Numbered from the stretch's first letter, positions 7,133 through 15,619 are shown. The stretch is DNA of 44,667 bases from SIG603 sp964369225 (GCA_964369225.1 CAYJER010000016.1:1-44667); one strand, 5' to 3'. The notes: generated by a model not told the origin, from the letters alone. Translations and numbers: made by a program.

Positions 7133-7418
7133 TTTAAAAGGTCTGCAATAGATAGAATATACCAAAACGCAAAAAAAATCAAGTCTTTATAAAAAAATAA
7201 CTCAAAATAAGTTTGAAATTTAATATATAATAAAGCGTATTTGGTATATTTGTACAATTGGAACATAGATATTTGTGCAAAAGGTAGAATATAAAATAAC
7301 ACTTTATTTTTATAAATCTTTATGTTATTATTAACATGATTTATAGACACACGTGGAAATAAAGACTAAAAGCTAAAACTTCAAAACTTATTGTAGGAGA
7401 GGTTCTCAAGCTTTAGAA

Positions 7419-7485
7419 CTTAGTGAAAAGTGAAAAATGAAGAGTGAAAAGTTCATGTGAAAATCCTTGCGGATTTTTTAATTAA
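7419..7485 (-). repeat. R1 intergenic repeat (inverted orientation)
   Basis: Reverse-complement copy of the unit at 3047-3107: CTTAGTGAAAAGTGAAAA..., then AAAATCCTTGCGGATTTTTT. Confidence 0.85.
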
Positions 7486-7537
7486 AGACTTTTTTAATAA
7501 AAATTTCGTATGTATAAAAATAAATTTGTTAAACTAT

Positions 7538-7619
7538 TGTAGGGGAGGGTCTCCGTGCCCTCCCGAGAAGTAGGATTTAGCACCCAGTTTCGGGAGGGTG
7601 CAGAGACCCTCCCCTACAA
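7538..7619. repeat. Long inverted repeat, GTAGGGGAGGGTCTC type
   Basis: TGTAGGGGAGGGTCTC at the left pairs with GAGACCCTCCCCTACA at the right, with an inner CCCTCCCGA/TCGGGAGGG-type pairing. It is non-coding and able to form a long hairpin on either strand. It is an intact relative of the interrupted copy near 37.8 kb. Confidence 0.85.
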
Positions 7620-7749
7620 TAAAGCATTAGGATTGATTATATTCCTAACATTGATACTTACACCTTTAGTCAAAAAAAGTCCTTCACCATTCACCTTTAG
7701 TCTTTAGTCTATAGGCGTGTCTATCATTTAATATAAGGAGGCTTAATTT

Positions 7750-9240
7750 ATGAGCGATAAATTAGAAATACTAAAAAAACATTTAGCAAAAATTGATGAA
7801 GTTATAGCAAACGGAGAATATAAAGATAATTGGGATAGTCTTAAAAATCACCCAGTACCACAGTGGTACCAAAAGGCTAAACTAGGAATATTCATTCACT
7901 GGGGTGTGTATGCAGTGCCATCTTTCGGAAGTGAGTGGTACCCTTACTACATGCACAGAGAGGGCAAAATCGAAAGAGGAAACCATGTATACCAACATCA
8001 CATTGATACATACGGTAAGCATAAAGATTTTGGCTATAAAGATTTTATACCAATGTTTACAGCTCCAAAATTTAATGCAGCCGAGTGGGCAGAGCTATTT
8101 AAAGAGGCAGGCGCTAAGTTTATAATGCCTGTTGCAGAGCATCACGACGGCTTCCCAATGTATGATTGCGAGCTAACTGACTGGTGCGCAACTAAAATGG
8201 GACCTAAAAAAGATATCGTTGGCGAGCTTAAGGCAGAAGTTGAAAAAAGAGATATGGTTCTTACAGCGTCGTCACACAGAGTTGAGCATTACTGGTTCAT
8301 GAGTGGAGCAAAGAAATTTGACAGCGGAATGCCACAAGAGCCAGAGTATTCAGACCTTTACTGGCCTTCAACTATAGATCCGTTCGAGGATCACACATCT
8401 GTATATGATGTAACTTGTGATGAATTATTTATGCAGGACTGGCTTGCAAGAACTTGTGAGATAGTAGATAAATATCAACCAAAGATAGTATACTTTGATT
8501 GGTGGATTCAAATTAAACCTATGAAGCCTTACCTAAAGAAATTTGCAGCTTATTATTACAACAGAGCAAAAGAGTGGGGTGCAGAGGTAACAATCAACTA
8601 TAAAAATGACGCATTTATGCACACAGTTGGAGTACGTGACATCGAAAGAGGTCAGTTAGCTGATATTTCACCTTGGTTCTGGCAAAATGATACAGCGGTT
8701 GCGCTTAACAGCTGGTGCTACACTGTTGGAAACCAATATAAGAAGACACACGAGATTATAGCAGACCTTGTAGACGTTGTAAGTAAGAACGGCTCACTTC
8801 TTTTAAATGTTGGACCTCATCCAGATGGTTCTATTCCTAAAGAAGATGCAGACATTCTAAAAGAGATTGGCGCATGGCTAAAGGTAAACGGAGAGGCAAT
8901 TTATGAGACAATTCCATGGAGAAAGTACGGTGAAGGCCCAACTGTAACAGAAGAGGGACACTTTACAGACACATTAAGAGAGCCATTTACAAGCGAGGAC
9001 TTTAGATTTACATTTAAAGACGGAAGCATTTATGTGTTCGCAATGAAATGGCCAGAGGACGGCGTTGTCAGAATTAAGGCTTTAGGCGAAAGATCAGCAT
9101 TGTTTAATGCGGTTATTGAGTCTGTTGAGGTTTTAGGAGCAGAAACTTGCGACTTTACTCTATGCAAAGACTACCTAAGCGTTTACTCTAAAGGCATTAC
9201 AACAGATAAACCTGTATGTATTAAGATTACTACTGATTAA
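7750..9240 (+). CDS. GH29 family alpha-L-fucosidase, cytoplasmic
   Basis: Glycoside hydrolase family 29 retaining alpha-L-fucosidase, releasing fucose from host or dietary glycans. Family landmarks are KLGIFIHWGVYAVPSFGSEWYP (residues ~40-61), FIMPVAEHHDGFPMYDC, and IVYFDWW near residue 250, whose Asp is the expected nucleophile. A smaller beta-sandwich follows after ~345 (LLNVGPHPDGSIP is the usual junction). There is no signal peptide: the start MSDKLEILKKHL is soluble, so it acts on short imported oligosaccharides. 496 residues is normal. RBS AAGGAGG precedes the ATG. No fucose catabolic genes are adjacent. Confidence 0.93.
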   Translation: MSDKLEILKKHLAKIDEVIANGEYKDNWDSLKNHPVPQWYQKAKLGIFIHWGVYAVPSFGSEWYPYYMHREGKIERGNHVYQHHIDTYGKHKDFGYKDFIPMFTAPKFNAAEWAELFKEAGAKFIMPVAEHHDGFPMYDCELTDWCATKMGPKKDIVGELKAEVEKRDMVLTASSHRVEHYWFMSGAKKFDSGMPQEPEYSDLYWPSTIDPFEDHTSVYDVTCDELFMQDWLARTCEIVDKYQPKIVYFDWWIQIKPMKPYLKKFAAYYYNRAKEWGAEVTINYKNDAFMHTVGVRDIERGQLADISPWFWQNDTAVALNSWCYTVGNQYKKTHEIIADLVDVVSKNGSLLLNVGPHPDGSIPKEDADILKEIGAWLKVNGEAIYETIPWRKYGEGPTVTEEGHFTDTLREPFTSEDFRFTFKDGSIYVFAMKWPEDGVVRIKALGERSALFNAVIESVEVLGAETCDFTLCKDYLSVYSKGITTDKPVCIKITTD

Positions 9241-9258
9241 AAATTTACATTTCAGACA

Positions 9259-9287
9259 TTGCATAATTCTATAGTTTGTAGTATAAT
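9259..9287 (+). promoter_or_regulatory. Promoter of the Panacea-domain gene
   Basis: TTGCAT (9259-9264), 17 bp, then a perfect TATAAT (9282-9287), 24 bases before the RBS/start region of the next gene. Confidence 0.65.
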
Positions 9288-9310
9288 ATAGATGAGATAG
9301 GAGGATGTTT

Positions 9311-9730
9311 ATGGCTGAATATAATGCAAACGATGTTGCAAAATACATTATTAATTATGCGATAGAAAAAGAAAATCCAATAACTAATTTACACTTGCAA
9401 AAAATACTTTACTTTGTTTGGATAGACTTTTACAAAGCTACTAAAGAACATCTATTTGATGAAAGCATAGAGGCTTGGCAGTATGGTCCTGTTGTGCCAA
9501 AGGTTTATAATGAATACTTTATATTTTCATCATTTCAATTAAAATTTAAACAGGATGAAATAATACAAAATGATGAAAGATTGAATGGTTTTATAGATAA
9601 GTATTATAAACAAACCGTTTCCGATCTAGTTAAAAAGTCTCACGAAAAAGGTAAGTCATGGGATAAAAATTATAAAATTAATTGCAAGAACACTATACCT
9701 TTCAAAGATATAGAAAAATTTGATTGTTAA
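9311..9730 (+). CDS. Panacea-domain (DUF4065) protein, antitoxin-like
   Basis: Small (139 residue) DUF4065/Panacea (SocA/GepA-like) protein. The family pattern is visible: VAKYIINYAIEKENPITNLHLQKILYF, then EAWQYGPVVPKVYNEY, ending with a short acidic tail. Panacea domains are known as promiscuous antitoxins (PanA) that neutralise unrelated toxins, and occur in SocAB as a proteolytic adaptor. An ATG at 9305 directly abuts the AGGAGG, so the ATG at 9311, six bases after it, is the better start. It has its own promoter and is closed by a strong terminator. The next gene, a membrane protein on the same strand, is the only candidate partner here. Antitoxin function is inferred from the domain. Confidence 0.85.
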   Translation: MAEYNANDVAKYIINYAIEKENPITNLHLQKILYFVWIDFYKATKEHLFDESIEAWQYGPVVPKVYNEYFIFSSFQLKFKQDEIIQNDERLNGFIDKYYKQTVSDLVKKSHEKGKSWDKNYKINCKNTIPFKDIEKFDC

Positions 9731-9736
9731 AAAATA

Positions 9737-9776
9737 ATTATCCCACATCACAAAAGTGAATGTGGGATAATTTTTA
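9737..9776 (+). terminator. Terminator between the Panacea gene and its downstream neighbour
   Basis: ATTATCCCACAT pairs with ATGTGGGATAAT and is followed by a T5 tract; an inner CAC/GTG extends the stem. The A-rich left flank makes it workable in both directions. Confidence 0.88.
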
Positions 9777-9803
9777 TTAATTTGAAAAAAGGGGGATATG
9801 ATT

Positions 9804-10523
9804 ATGACTGTTTTAGATTTTTTAGATGAATACACGAAAAAACATATAGAAGACAGTGAAAAATCTAAAAAAGAAGCTTATGATAAAATTAAATCATTAT
9901 ATAAAAGTGGTTATAGACATGAATATAATGAGATATATTTTTTTATAAGTCAATATGATGCGTTTAGCTTAGAGCTTGAAAATTTGGAACATAATATTCA
10001 AACAATATTTGAATTTTCAAAGTCTATTGAAAATAGAGAAGATGAAAATATAGAAAAATCAATTAATAAGATTAGAGATTATGTAACTTTAGAAATAGGA
10101 AGAGCAAGAAATCAGTATCAAAAATTCAGTATATATGAAGATAACCTAAAAAGCAATATAGAAGAACAAGAGAATCGTTATAATGAATTAAAAAAAAAAA
10201 CAAAAATTCTTAGCAAAAAAATACATGGCTATCAATCAAATATAATAACTATTGTAAGTTTATTGGTTTCCATTGTACCACTGTTGGCAACAAATATAAG
10301 TTATATTTCGCAGGATTTATCTGTGCTAGCTATAATGATGTGTAACGGAACTATGATTTTAGTTATAGGAATAGTATTTTTGCTAATTTCATTTATTGTA
10401 AAGCCGTGCTATAAAATGGGAATAGCTTCTATAATAGCCATTCTATTAGGAACAGGGTTAATTATTTTCTCAATTGTTTATAGTGAAACAACACTTTTAG
10501 ACAGCATAAAAAATATATCTTAA
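9804..10523 (+). CDS. Unrecognised coiled-coil membrane protein next to the Panacea gene
   Basis: Not recognised by family. The first ~150 of 239 residues are soluble, highly charged and helical, with coiled-coil character (for example SNIEEQENRYNELKKKTKILSKKI). Three hydrophobic segments follow: about residues 148-168, 176-200 and 205-225. It is a cytosolic coiled coil anchored by C-terminal helices, with no signal peptide. The ATG at 9804 sits seven bases after GGGGGA; the ATG at 9798 is too close to it. It lies 73 bp after the Panacea antitoxin-like gene but beyond a terminator. Membrane-active toxins are among known Panacea partners, so a toxin role is possible but unproven. It has its own terminator (10548-10584). 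Confidence 0.75.
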   Translation: MTVLDFLDEYTKKHIEDSEKSKKEAYDKIKSLYKSGYRHEYNEIYFFISQYDAFSLELENLEHNIQTIFEFSKSIENREDENIEKSINKIRDYVTLEIGRARNQYQKFSIYEDNLKSNIEEQENRYNELKKKTKILSKKIHGYQSNIITIVSLLVSIVPLLATNISYISQDLSVLAIMMCNGTMILVIGIVFLLISFIVKPCYKMGIASIIAILLGTGLIIFSIVYSETTLLDSIKNIS

Positions 10524-10547
10524 ATAAATATAAAACTAAAAATAAAT

Positions 10548-10584
10548 GGCAGTCCACTTTTTGTGGGTTGCCCTTTGTTATTTT
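10548..10584 (+). terminator. Terminator after the coiled-coil membrane protein
   Basis: GGCAGTCCAC pairs with GTGGGTTGCC (two wobbles) across a T5 loop, followed by CTTTGTTATTTT. Confidence 0.75.
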
Positions 10585-10655
10585 AATCTAATTAAGCATA
10601 ACAATATGAATTATTGTGTCATTAATGTAGAAATAATTTTTTTTAGAGAAAAGAC

Positions 10656-10702
10656 TGTACATTTTAAAAACATAGTGCTATACTGTTAAAATAATTTTAA
10701 CA
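10656..10702 (+). promoter_or_regulatory. MATE gene promoter with overlapping palindromic operator
   Basis: -35-like TGTACA (10656-10661), 17 bp, extended -10 TGC-TATACT (10676-10684). The perfect palindrome TGTTAAAAT-A-ATTTTAACA (10684-10702) starts at the last base of the -10 and covers the start site, the ideal place for a repressor. No regulator gene is adjacent. Confidence 0.6.
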
Positions 10703-10722
10703 ATACAAGGAGGCATATTTAT

Positions 10723-12081
10723 ATGTCTAGTGTAAAAAAAGCTGTCAGCATGACAGAGGGAAGTGTATATAAGTCATTTATCTCTTTTATGATACCTATG
10801 ATTGGCGGCAATATTTTTAACAATCTTTATAATATTGCCGATACTATAATTGTTGGTCAATATTTAGGGCAAGATGCACTAGCCGCCGTGGGTGCTGCTG
10901 GTTTGCTTGTGGCATTAGCTACCTGTCTTAGCATTGGCTTGGTTCAAGGTTGTAACATAATAATAGCACAGGAGTTCGGAAAAAAAGACATGAACTCTAT
11001 AAGAAAACATCTTGCACACTCAATTGTTATTTCTGCCGTTGTACTCACAGTAATAATGACGATATTTATATCGTTTAATGGCGTGTTTTTAGATTGGCTT
11101 AACACTATTCCAGAGCTATACACAATGATTTATGAATATCAATTGATTGTATATTTTGGCTTACCATTTGTATTTATATTCCAATTGGCGGCGTTAATCT
11201 TTCAAAATATGGGAGACAGCAAGACTACAGTCTATTTTATGATATTGTCCGCAGTTTTAAATGTAGTGTTTAACTTTTTGTTTATCGCTGTATTCCAATG
11301 GGGAACAAACAGTGTAGCCTATGCAACTGTTTTGGCTCAAATAATTTCCGCATTAGGACTACTTTTCTTAGCTCTTAAAAGATATAAAGAAATATATTTA
11401 AGCAAAGAAGATTTTAACATAAGCAAAGTTATTACAAAAAGAATTATTTTAATGGGAATACCTGTGGCACTCCAAGGCGCAATAATTCAAGTAGGTGGAG
11501 TTTTCACACAATCTGCAATGAATAACTATGATCCAACGTATTTGGCTGGATCGACAGTTGTAGGTAAAATTTCTAGTTTGGTTATGCTTGTATATATAGC
11601 GATTGGTTCTACGGTGTCTATATTTATAGGGCAAAATTATGGTGCTAGGAACATGGAACGCATGAAAGAGGGCATAAAGGTAGCCAATATTATAGCAACT
11701 ATATACTCGGTTTTTGCGTTAATTACAGCTATATTACTGTTTGAACCTATGGTAGTTATGTTTGTAGGGTCAGACTTAACACCTGAATTAATGGATGCTT
11801 GTAGGATGTTCTTCTTCTCGGTTTGTTGGTTCTTGCCTTTGCTAGGAGTGTTAGAGGTTTACAGAAGTGCTGTAAGAGGACTAGGACGCACATTTGTAAC
11901 TATGATTAGTTCATGCACTGAAGTTGTTGGAAAAATTATAGTAATATTTATTTTTGGGGCAATTTATGGAGTAAGTGCCATAGCATTTGCTAACCCAATT
12001 TCGTGGATATTTACGCTGATTCCTGTTATTCCGTGCTATATAGTAGTTATGAAGAAAATAAATAAGTTTGGGTTTAACTGA
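10723..12081 (+). CDS. MATE family efflux transporter
   Basis: Multidrug and toxin extrusion family antiporter, 452 residues with about 12 membrane helices, exporting organic cations or drugs in exchange for Na+ or H+. The start, EGSVYKSFISFMIPMIGGNIFNNLYNIADTIIVGQYLGQDALAAVG, is the canonical MATE entry, with the matching pseudo-repeat after the middle loop (GSTVVGKISSLVMLVYIAIGSTVSIFIGQNYGA). RBS AGGAGG with good spacing. It is monocistronic, with a promoter overlapped by a 19-bp palindrome. Its 3' side runs into a degenerate R1 repeat and an assembly gap. Substrate cannot be deduced from sequence. Confidence 0.92.
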   Translation: MSSVKKAVSMTEGSVYKSFISFMIPMIGGNIFNNLYNIADTIIVGQYLGQDALAAVGAAGLLVALATCLSIGLVQGCNIIIAQEFGKKDMNSIRKHLAHSIVISAVVLTVIMTIFISFNGVFLDWLNTIPELYTMIYEYQLIVYFGLPFVFIFQLAALIFQNMGDSKTTVYFMILSAVLNVVFNFLFIAVFQWGTNSVAYATVLAQIISALGLLFLALKRYKEIYLSKEDFNISKVITKRIILMGIPVALQGAIIQVGGVFTQSAMNNYDPTYLAGSTVVGKISSLVMLVYIAIGSTVSIFIGQNYGARNMERMKEGIKVANIIATIYSVFALITAILLFEPMVVMFVGSDLTPELMDACRMFFFSVCWFLPLLGVLEVYRSAVRGLGRTFVTMISSCTEVVGKIIVIFIFGAIYGVSAIAFANPISWIFTLIPVIPCYIVVMKKINKFGFN

Positions 12082-12085
12082 TAGA

Positions 12086-12130
12086 ATTTAGTGAATAGGT
12101 AATAGTGAAAATCCTTGCGGATTATTGAAT
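12086..12130 (-). repeat. Degenerate R1 repeat
   Basis: TTAGTGAATAGG...GTGAAAATCCTTGCGGATT, a shortened relative of the R1 unit, just after the MATE stop codon. Confidence 0.65.
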
Positions 12131-12170
12131 GATAATTTTTGTTTGGATAAAGATAAATTTGATAAAATAT

Positions 12171-12331
12171 TGTAGGGGCGGGGCGCGGGGGGGGGGGGGC
12201 CCCAAAGGGATTTTTTTTTAATAGGGGGGGCCCCCCCCGGGGGGCNNNNNNNNNNGGCGACCCAGTTTTGTCGCCCGAAAAATAGGAATATTGTTAAACT
12301 GCGGGCGACCACACAGGGTCGCCCCTACAAT
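12171..12331. repeat. GTAGGGGCG...CGCCCCTAC inverted repeat containing a 10-N gap
   Basis: The right arm (GGGCGACCACACAGGGTCGCCCCTACA) is intact. The left arm begins TGTAGGGGCG and then breaks down into G and C homopolymers ending in ten N (12246-12255). The sequence here is unreliable; the long hairpin probably stalled sequencing or assembly. Confidence 0.8.
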
Positions 12332-12385
12332 TAAGCATTAAGATTGTTTAAGTTTCCATATAGTTTATTGTTTATATAAAAATTT

Positions 12386-12413
12386 AGCCGTCCACGAAAA
12401 GTGGACGGCTTTT
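12386..12413 (-). terminator. Hairpin terminator, probably for the minus-strand xylB-DUF1540 transcript
   Basis: AGCCGTCCAC pairs with GTGGACGGCT across a GAAAA loop. On the minus strand it is followed by AAATTTTT, on the plus strand by TTT. It could serve both convergent units. Confidence 0.7.
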
Positions 12414-12433
12414 AGCTTGAAATTTGCAATTAT

Positions 12434-12676
12434 TTGGACGCAGGCAATAAAGTTATAGATTATTGCTAGCTAATTGTGCGACTTGCCCGTCGGGGGTTAC
12501 CGACCGACTTGCCTGTCGGTAATTAGCGACCCAATTACTTGGACGCAGGCAATAAAGTTATAAATTATTGCTAGCTAATTGTGCGACTTGCCCGTCGGTG
12601 CATACCGACCGACTTGCCTGTCGGTAATTAGCGACCCAATTACTTGGACGCAGGCAATAAAGTTATAGATTATTGC
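12434..12676. repeat. 105-bp tandem repeat, 2.3 copies
   Basis: Units begin with TTGGACGCAGGCAATAAAG at 12434, 12539 and 12644; the third stops after about 33 bp. Copies 1 and 2 differ at only a few bases. Each unit contains two small hairpins: GCAATAA...TTATTGC, and a CCGTCGG/CCGACCG-type stem in the segment with GACTTGCCCGTCGG and GACTTGCCTGTCGG. No ORF spans it. It lies in the likely 3' untranslated region of the minus-strand DUF1540 gene. Confidence 0.9.
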
Positions 12677-12712
12677 TTATTTTGTGTGCGAATTACGAGC
12701 CGAGGTTCTCGG

Positions 12713-12868
12713 CTACTTACATTGGTAGCTTTTGCAGAAATGTGGGGTTGCAACTACATCGCCGCTTGATTTCTCATGAGTGATTTGAATTTTTGCAAGA
12801 CTACATTTGTCGTTACAACAATAGTGCATACACTCTGAAACGTTACAATTTACACCGATATTTTCCAT
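12713..12868 (-). CDS. DUF1540 small cysteine-rich protein
   Basis: A 51-residue protein starting MENIGVNCNVSECMHYCC, with NDKCSLAKIQI and ending HFCKSYQCK. The spacing of cysteines (C8, C13, C17, C18, C22, C45, C50) and the C-x-A-x-x-I segment match DUF1540, short metal-binding-type proteins common in spore-forming Clostridia and Bacilli and often found in spores. The function is unknown. GAGGTG lies a few bases before the ATG. It sits 72 bp downstream of the ROK regulator on the same strand, so it may be read from the xylB promoter or from its own. Confidence 0.85.
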   Translation of the reverse strand: MENIGVNCNVSECMHYCCNDKCSLAKIQITHEKSSGDVVATPHFCKSYQCK

Positions 12869-12940
12869 TGTTTTCACCTCATAATTTAAATTAAGAACTA
12901 AATGTTCCTAATTTATTATGAGCGAAAAAAGCTTTTATAT

Positions 12941-14074
12941 TCAGATTGATTTAATAAATTTTTTGATAAAATACAAAGACATTCCCATTGGAACTGATTT
13001 ATTTCTGTGTTTACAAAGGCTTAAGAAATTGGTGTCTTTGTCTGCCCTTAGGTTATTTTTTAGGTAGCTTTTGAGTTCATCAAAATAAGGGTCGATAAGA
13101 ATTGTTAAAAATCCGCCGATTACTACATGACAATCAAGTGTAGACCTAATGTTTGCTATGGCAACTGCTAAATTTTTAAGCATATCATCAACTAAAGCTT
13201 TGTGTTTAGGGTTTCCGCCTTTAAGTTCTGTTATAAAGGTATCAAGACTAATCCCTAGATCAACACTAAATCTTTCAGGTTTGCAATAAGCTTCAAGACA
13301 ACCTTTATTTCCGCAAGAGCAGTCTAAACCGTTTGGCATTACACAGGTGTGTCCAAACTCTGCTGCCTTTGCGTTGTCGCCTAAATAATTGTTACCAGAA
13401 ATTATTATAGAGCCACCAACACCGTTTTCAAGAGAGATATAAGCCATATTATCAAACTTGTCGCCTACAAAATACTCACATTGTCCACCTGCTGAACCAT
13501 CATTTTCAACATATGTTACAAATGGAATTTTGTTTGTTATAACATCACAGCTTAAATTCTCTATTTTAAGAGTTGGAGAGAACACGACTTTGTTAAGTTT
13601 TCTATCGATTATACCTGGTATAGCTATGCCTACACCTAAAATTTTTGATCGTTCTACAGATAGCTCCGATATGAAATTATCAATCTCTTTTGCTAAAAAT
13701 GTACCTATTTCACGCTCAAATGAATTAAGATTATACTTGATTTTTTTGTAACCTAACTCATTTAGCCTTAAATCTGTAAGAATAAACCTAATGGTTTCAT
13801 TGTTGATAGATATTCCAAGGCTATAATATGCCAGCTCGTTTATTGCCAAAACGTTTGCGTGTCTGCCACCTGTAAAATTATTGCTTTTAAGCTCTTTTAT
13901 AATTTCAGCATCGCATAGCTCTGCTATGTTTTGGTTGACTGTTGGAAAACTTAAATCAACCTTTTCTGATAATTCTTTTTTAGACAAAGGAGTAGGCGAG
14001 AAATATAAAGTCTCAAAAACCTTTTGTCTGTTAAGTCGTCTTGTTTCTGATATATCTTTGCTTAATACAGCCAT
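12941..14074 (-). CDS. ROK family transcriptional regulator (XylR-like)
   Basis: A 377-residue ROK repressor. An N-terminal winged helix-turn-helix (about 12-75: RRLNRQKVFETLYFSPTPLSKKELSEKVDLSFPTVNQNI) is followed by the sugar-kinase-like ROK fold. The ROK signature is clear: AEFGHTCV provides the metal-binding His, and CSCGNKGCLEAYC is the cysteine zinc site. It lacks an obvious kinase role and is encoded 21 bp after xylB on the same strand, so it most likely senses xylose or a related sugar and represses its own operon. Inverted repeats in the xylB promoter are the natural operator. RBS GGAG precedes ATG. Confidence 0.9.
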   Translation of the reverse strand: MAVLSKDISETRRLNRQKVFETLYFSPTPLSKKELSEKVDLSFPTVNQNIAELCDAEIIKELKSNNFTGGRHANVLAINELAYYSLGISINNETIRFILTDLRLNELGYKKIKYNLNSFEREIGTFLAKEIDNFISELSVERSKILGVGIAIPGIIDRKLNKVVFSPTLKIENLSCDVITNKIPFVTYVENDGSAGGQCEYFVGDKFDNMAYISLENGVGGSIIISGNNYLGDNAKAAEFGHTCVMPNGLDCSCGNKGCLEAYCKPERFSVDLGISLDTFITELKGGNPKHKALVDDMLKNLAVAIANIRSTLDCHVVIGGFLTILIDPYFDELKSYLKNNLRADKDTNFLSLCKHRNKSVPMGMSLYFIKKFIKSI

Positions 14075-14095
14075 AATGTAACTCCTAACTGCAAA

Positions 14096-15619
14096 TTAAA
14101 TCAAGCTTAATTTTGCGTAACTATCTTTAAGATTTGGATATAGGTCTTTGAATATCTCATAGACTTTTTCATATTTTTCACTATTTTCATTTATTGGAGG
14201 TTGAGCCTGTCTGTAAGCTATTGCTGTGTCGCAAGCTTCCTCTATATTCTTATATATGCCTGTTCCAACGGCTGCAAGAAGTGCAACACCTAGGGCAGGA
14301 CCTTCTTTGTTTGTTACTGTGTTTACAGGGCAATCAAAAATGTCTGCCATCATTTGTCTCCAAAGTGGACTTGTACCGCCACCGCCACAGGCTAACATTT
14401 CCTCTGGTAATACGTCCATTTCTTTTAGGACTTCAAGGCATGTTTTTTGTGAATACATTACGCCCTCAAGCACAGCTCTTAGCATATGATATTTTGTGTG
14501 GATTGCAGAAAGTCCTATGAATGCACCTCTTGCCTTGCTGTCTAGAAGAGGACTTCTTTCACCCATTAGGTAAGGCAAGAATATTAGCTTGTCTGCACCT
14601 ATCTGAATTTTTTCAGCCTGTTGATCCATTAGGAAATAAGGGTCTTTACCCATTCCGTTTGCTGTCTCCATCTCACTTTGGCAGAAATTATCTCTGAACC
14701 ATTTTAGCGAAAGACCAGCCGATAAAGTACAGCTCATTGCGGTATAAGCGTTTGGAACTGCCGCACAGAATGTATGTACTCTGCCTTGTGGGTCAACTGT
14801 AGGCTTGTCTGTATGTGCGAAAATAACGCCTGATGTACCAATTGTTGTAAATGCTCTACCACTTTTTACAACGCCCATTCCAACGGCTGCCGCTGCGTTG
14901 TCGCCGGCTCCGCCAACTACTGCAATACCCTCTGCAAGTGAGCATTTAAGAGCCGCTTCTTTAGTAACATAACCTGTAATATCTTGGCTTTCATACATTT
15001 TTGCAAAGTGTGATTTTTTAAGATTAAGCTTTTCTATAACCTCGTCAGACCAATCACGAGTTTTAATGTCTAATAAATTCATTCCAGAGGCATCGCTAAC
15101 CTCTGTGGCAAATTCGCCAGTTAGGCAGTATCTTACATAGTCTTTTGGAAGTAAGATATGCTCACATTTTTCATATATTTCAGGCTCGTTCTCTCTAACC
15201 CATAGAATTTTACCTAGTGTAAAGCCTGTTAAAGCTGGGTTAGCAGTAAGCTCTATAAGTCTGCTAGCACCGATTGTTTCTGTTATCTCTTTACATTGCT
15301 TTTCTGTTCTGCCATCGCACCAGATAATACTGTTTCTTAGAACGTTTCCGTCTTTATCAAGCATAACAAGACCGTGCATTTGCCCTGAAATTCCTATACC
15401 GCTAATCTCTTTAGGGTCTATTCCAGCCTCTTTAACTACAGCCTTGCTTGTCTCGCAAGTAGCATTCCACCAGTCACTAGGGTCTTGCTCTGCATAGCCA
15501 TTTTGTGGTTGATAAAGTGGATATTCAACTGTGCTTGAAGCTAGGGCAACGCCTTTCTCGTTGAATAGTACTGTCTTTGTGCCTGAAGTACCAAGGTCTA
15601 TTCCTAATAAATATTTCAT
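14096..15619 (-). CDS. xylB: Xylulokinase
   Basis: FGGY-family sugar kinase, 507 residues, phosphorylating D-xylulose with ATP to xylulose-5-phosphate. Visible features are the N-terminal phosphate loop LLGIDLGTSGTKTVLF, the xylulokinase-type SGQMHGLV (residues ~76-83) that contacts the substrate, IIWCDGRTEKQ, and GGAGDNAAAAVG, whose Asp is the catalytic base. The C-terminal ATP-binding part has LACGGGGTSPLWRQMMADI. First gene of a xylB-ROK unit; no xylose isomerase is in the window. A perfect TTGACA-17-TATAAT promoter with inverted repeats lies upstream. RBS GGAGG. Confidence 0.95.
   Translation of the reverse strand: MKYLLGIDLGTSGTKTVLFNEKGVALASSTVEYPLYQPQNGYAEQDPSDWWNATCETSKAVVKEAGIDPKEISGIGISGQMHGLVMLDKDGNVLRNSIIWCDGRTEKQCKEITETIGASRLIELTANPALTGFTLGKILWVRENEPEIYEKCEHILLPKDYVRYCLTGEFATEVSDASGMNLLDIKTRDWSDEVIEKLNLKKSHFAKMYESQDITGYVTKEAALKCSLAEGIAVVGGAGDNAAAAVGMGVVKSGRAFTTIGTSGVIFAHTDKPTVDPQGRVHTFCAAVPNAYTAMSCTLSAGLSLKWFRDNFCQSEMETANGMGKDPYFLMDQQAEKIQIGADKLIFLPYLMGERSPLLDSKARGAFIGLSAIHTKYHMLRAVLEGVMYSQKTCLEVLKEMDVLPEEMLACGGGGTSPLWRQMMADIFDCPVNTVTNKEGPALGVALLAAVGTGIYKNIEEACDTAIAYRQAQPPINENSEKYEKVYEIFKDLYPNLKDSYAKLSLI

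Larger units (their letters stand above)
7133..7749. other. Intergenic region with repeats
   Basis: Non-coding. It holds the queT upstream region, an inverted R1 repeat (7419-7485) and a long inverted repeat of the GTAGGGG family (7538-7619). No convincing gene is visible. A promoter for the fucosidase gene is not clear. Confidence 0.6.
12082..12712. other. Repeat-rich intergenic region with an assembly gap
   Basis: No gene is visible. From left to right it contains a degenerate R1 repeat (12086-12130), a damaged GTAGGGGCG long inverted repeat interrupted by homopolymer G/C and ten N (12171-12331), a hairpin terminator (12386-12413) and a 105-bp tandem repeat (12434-12676). Confidence 0.7.

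Noticed and set aside
12088..12312. Apparent minus-strand reading frame across the N gap
   Set aside because: It runs through repeat sequence, homopolymers and ambiguous bases; the translation is an artefact.
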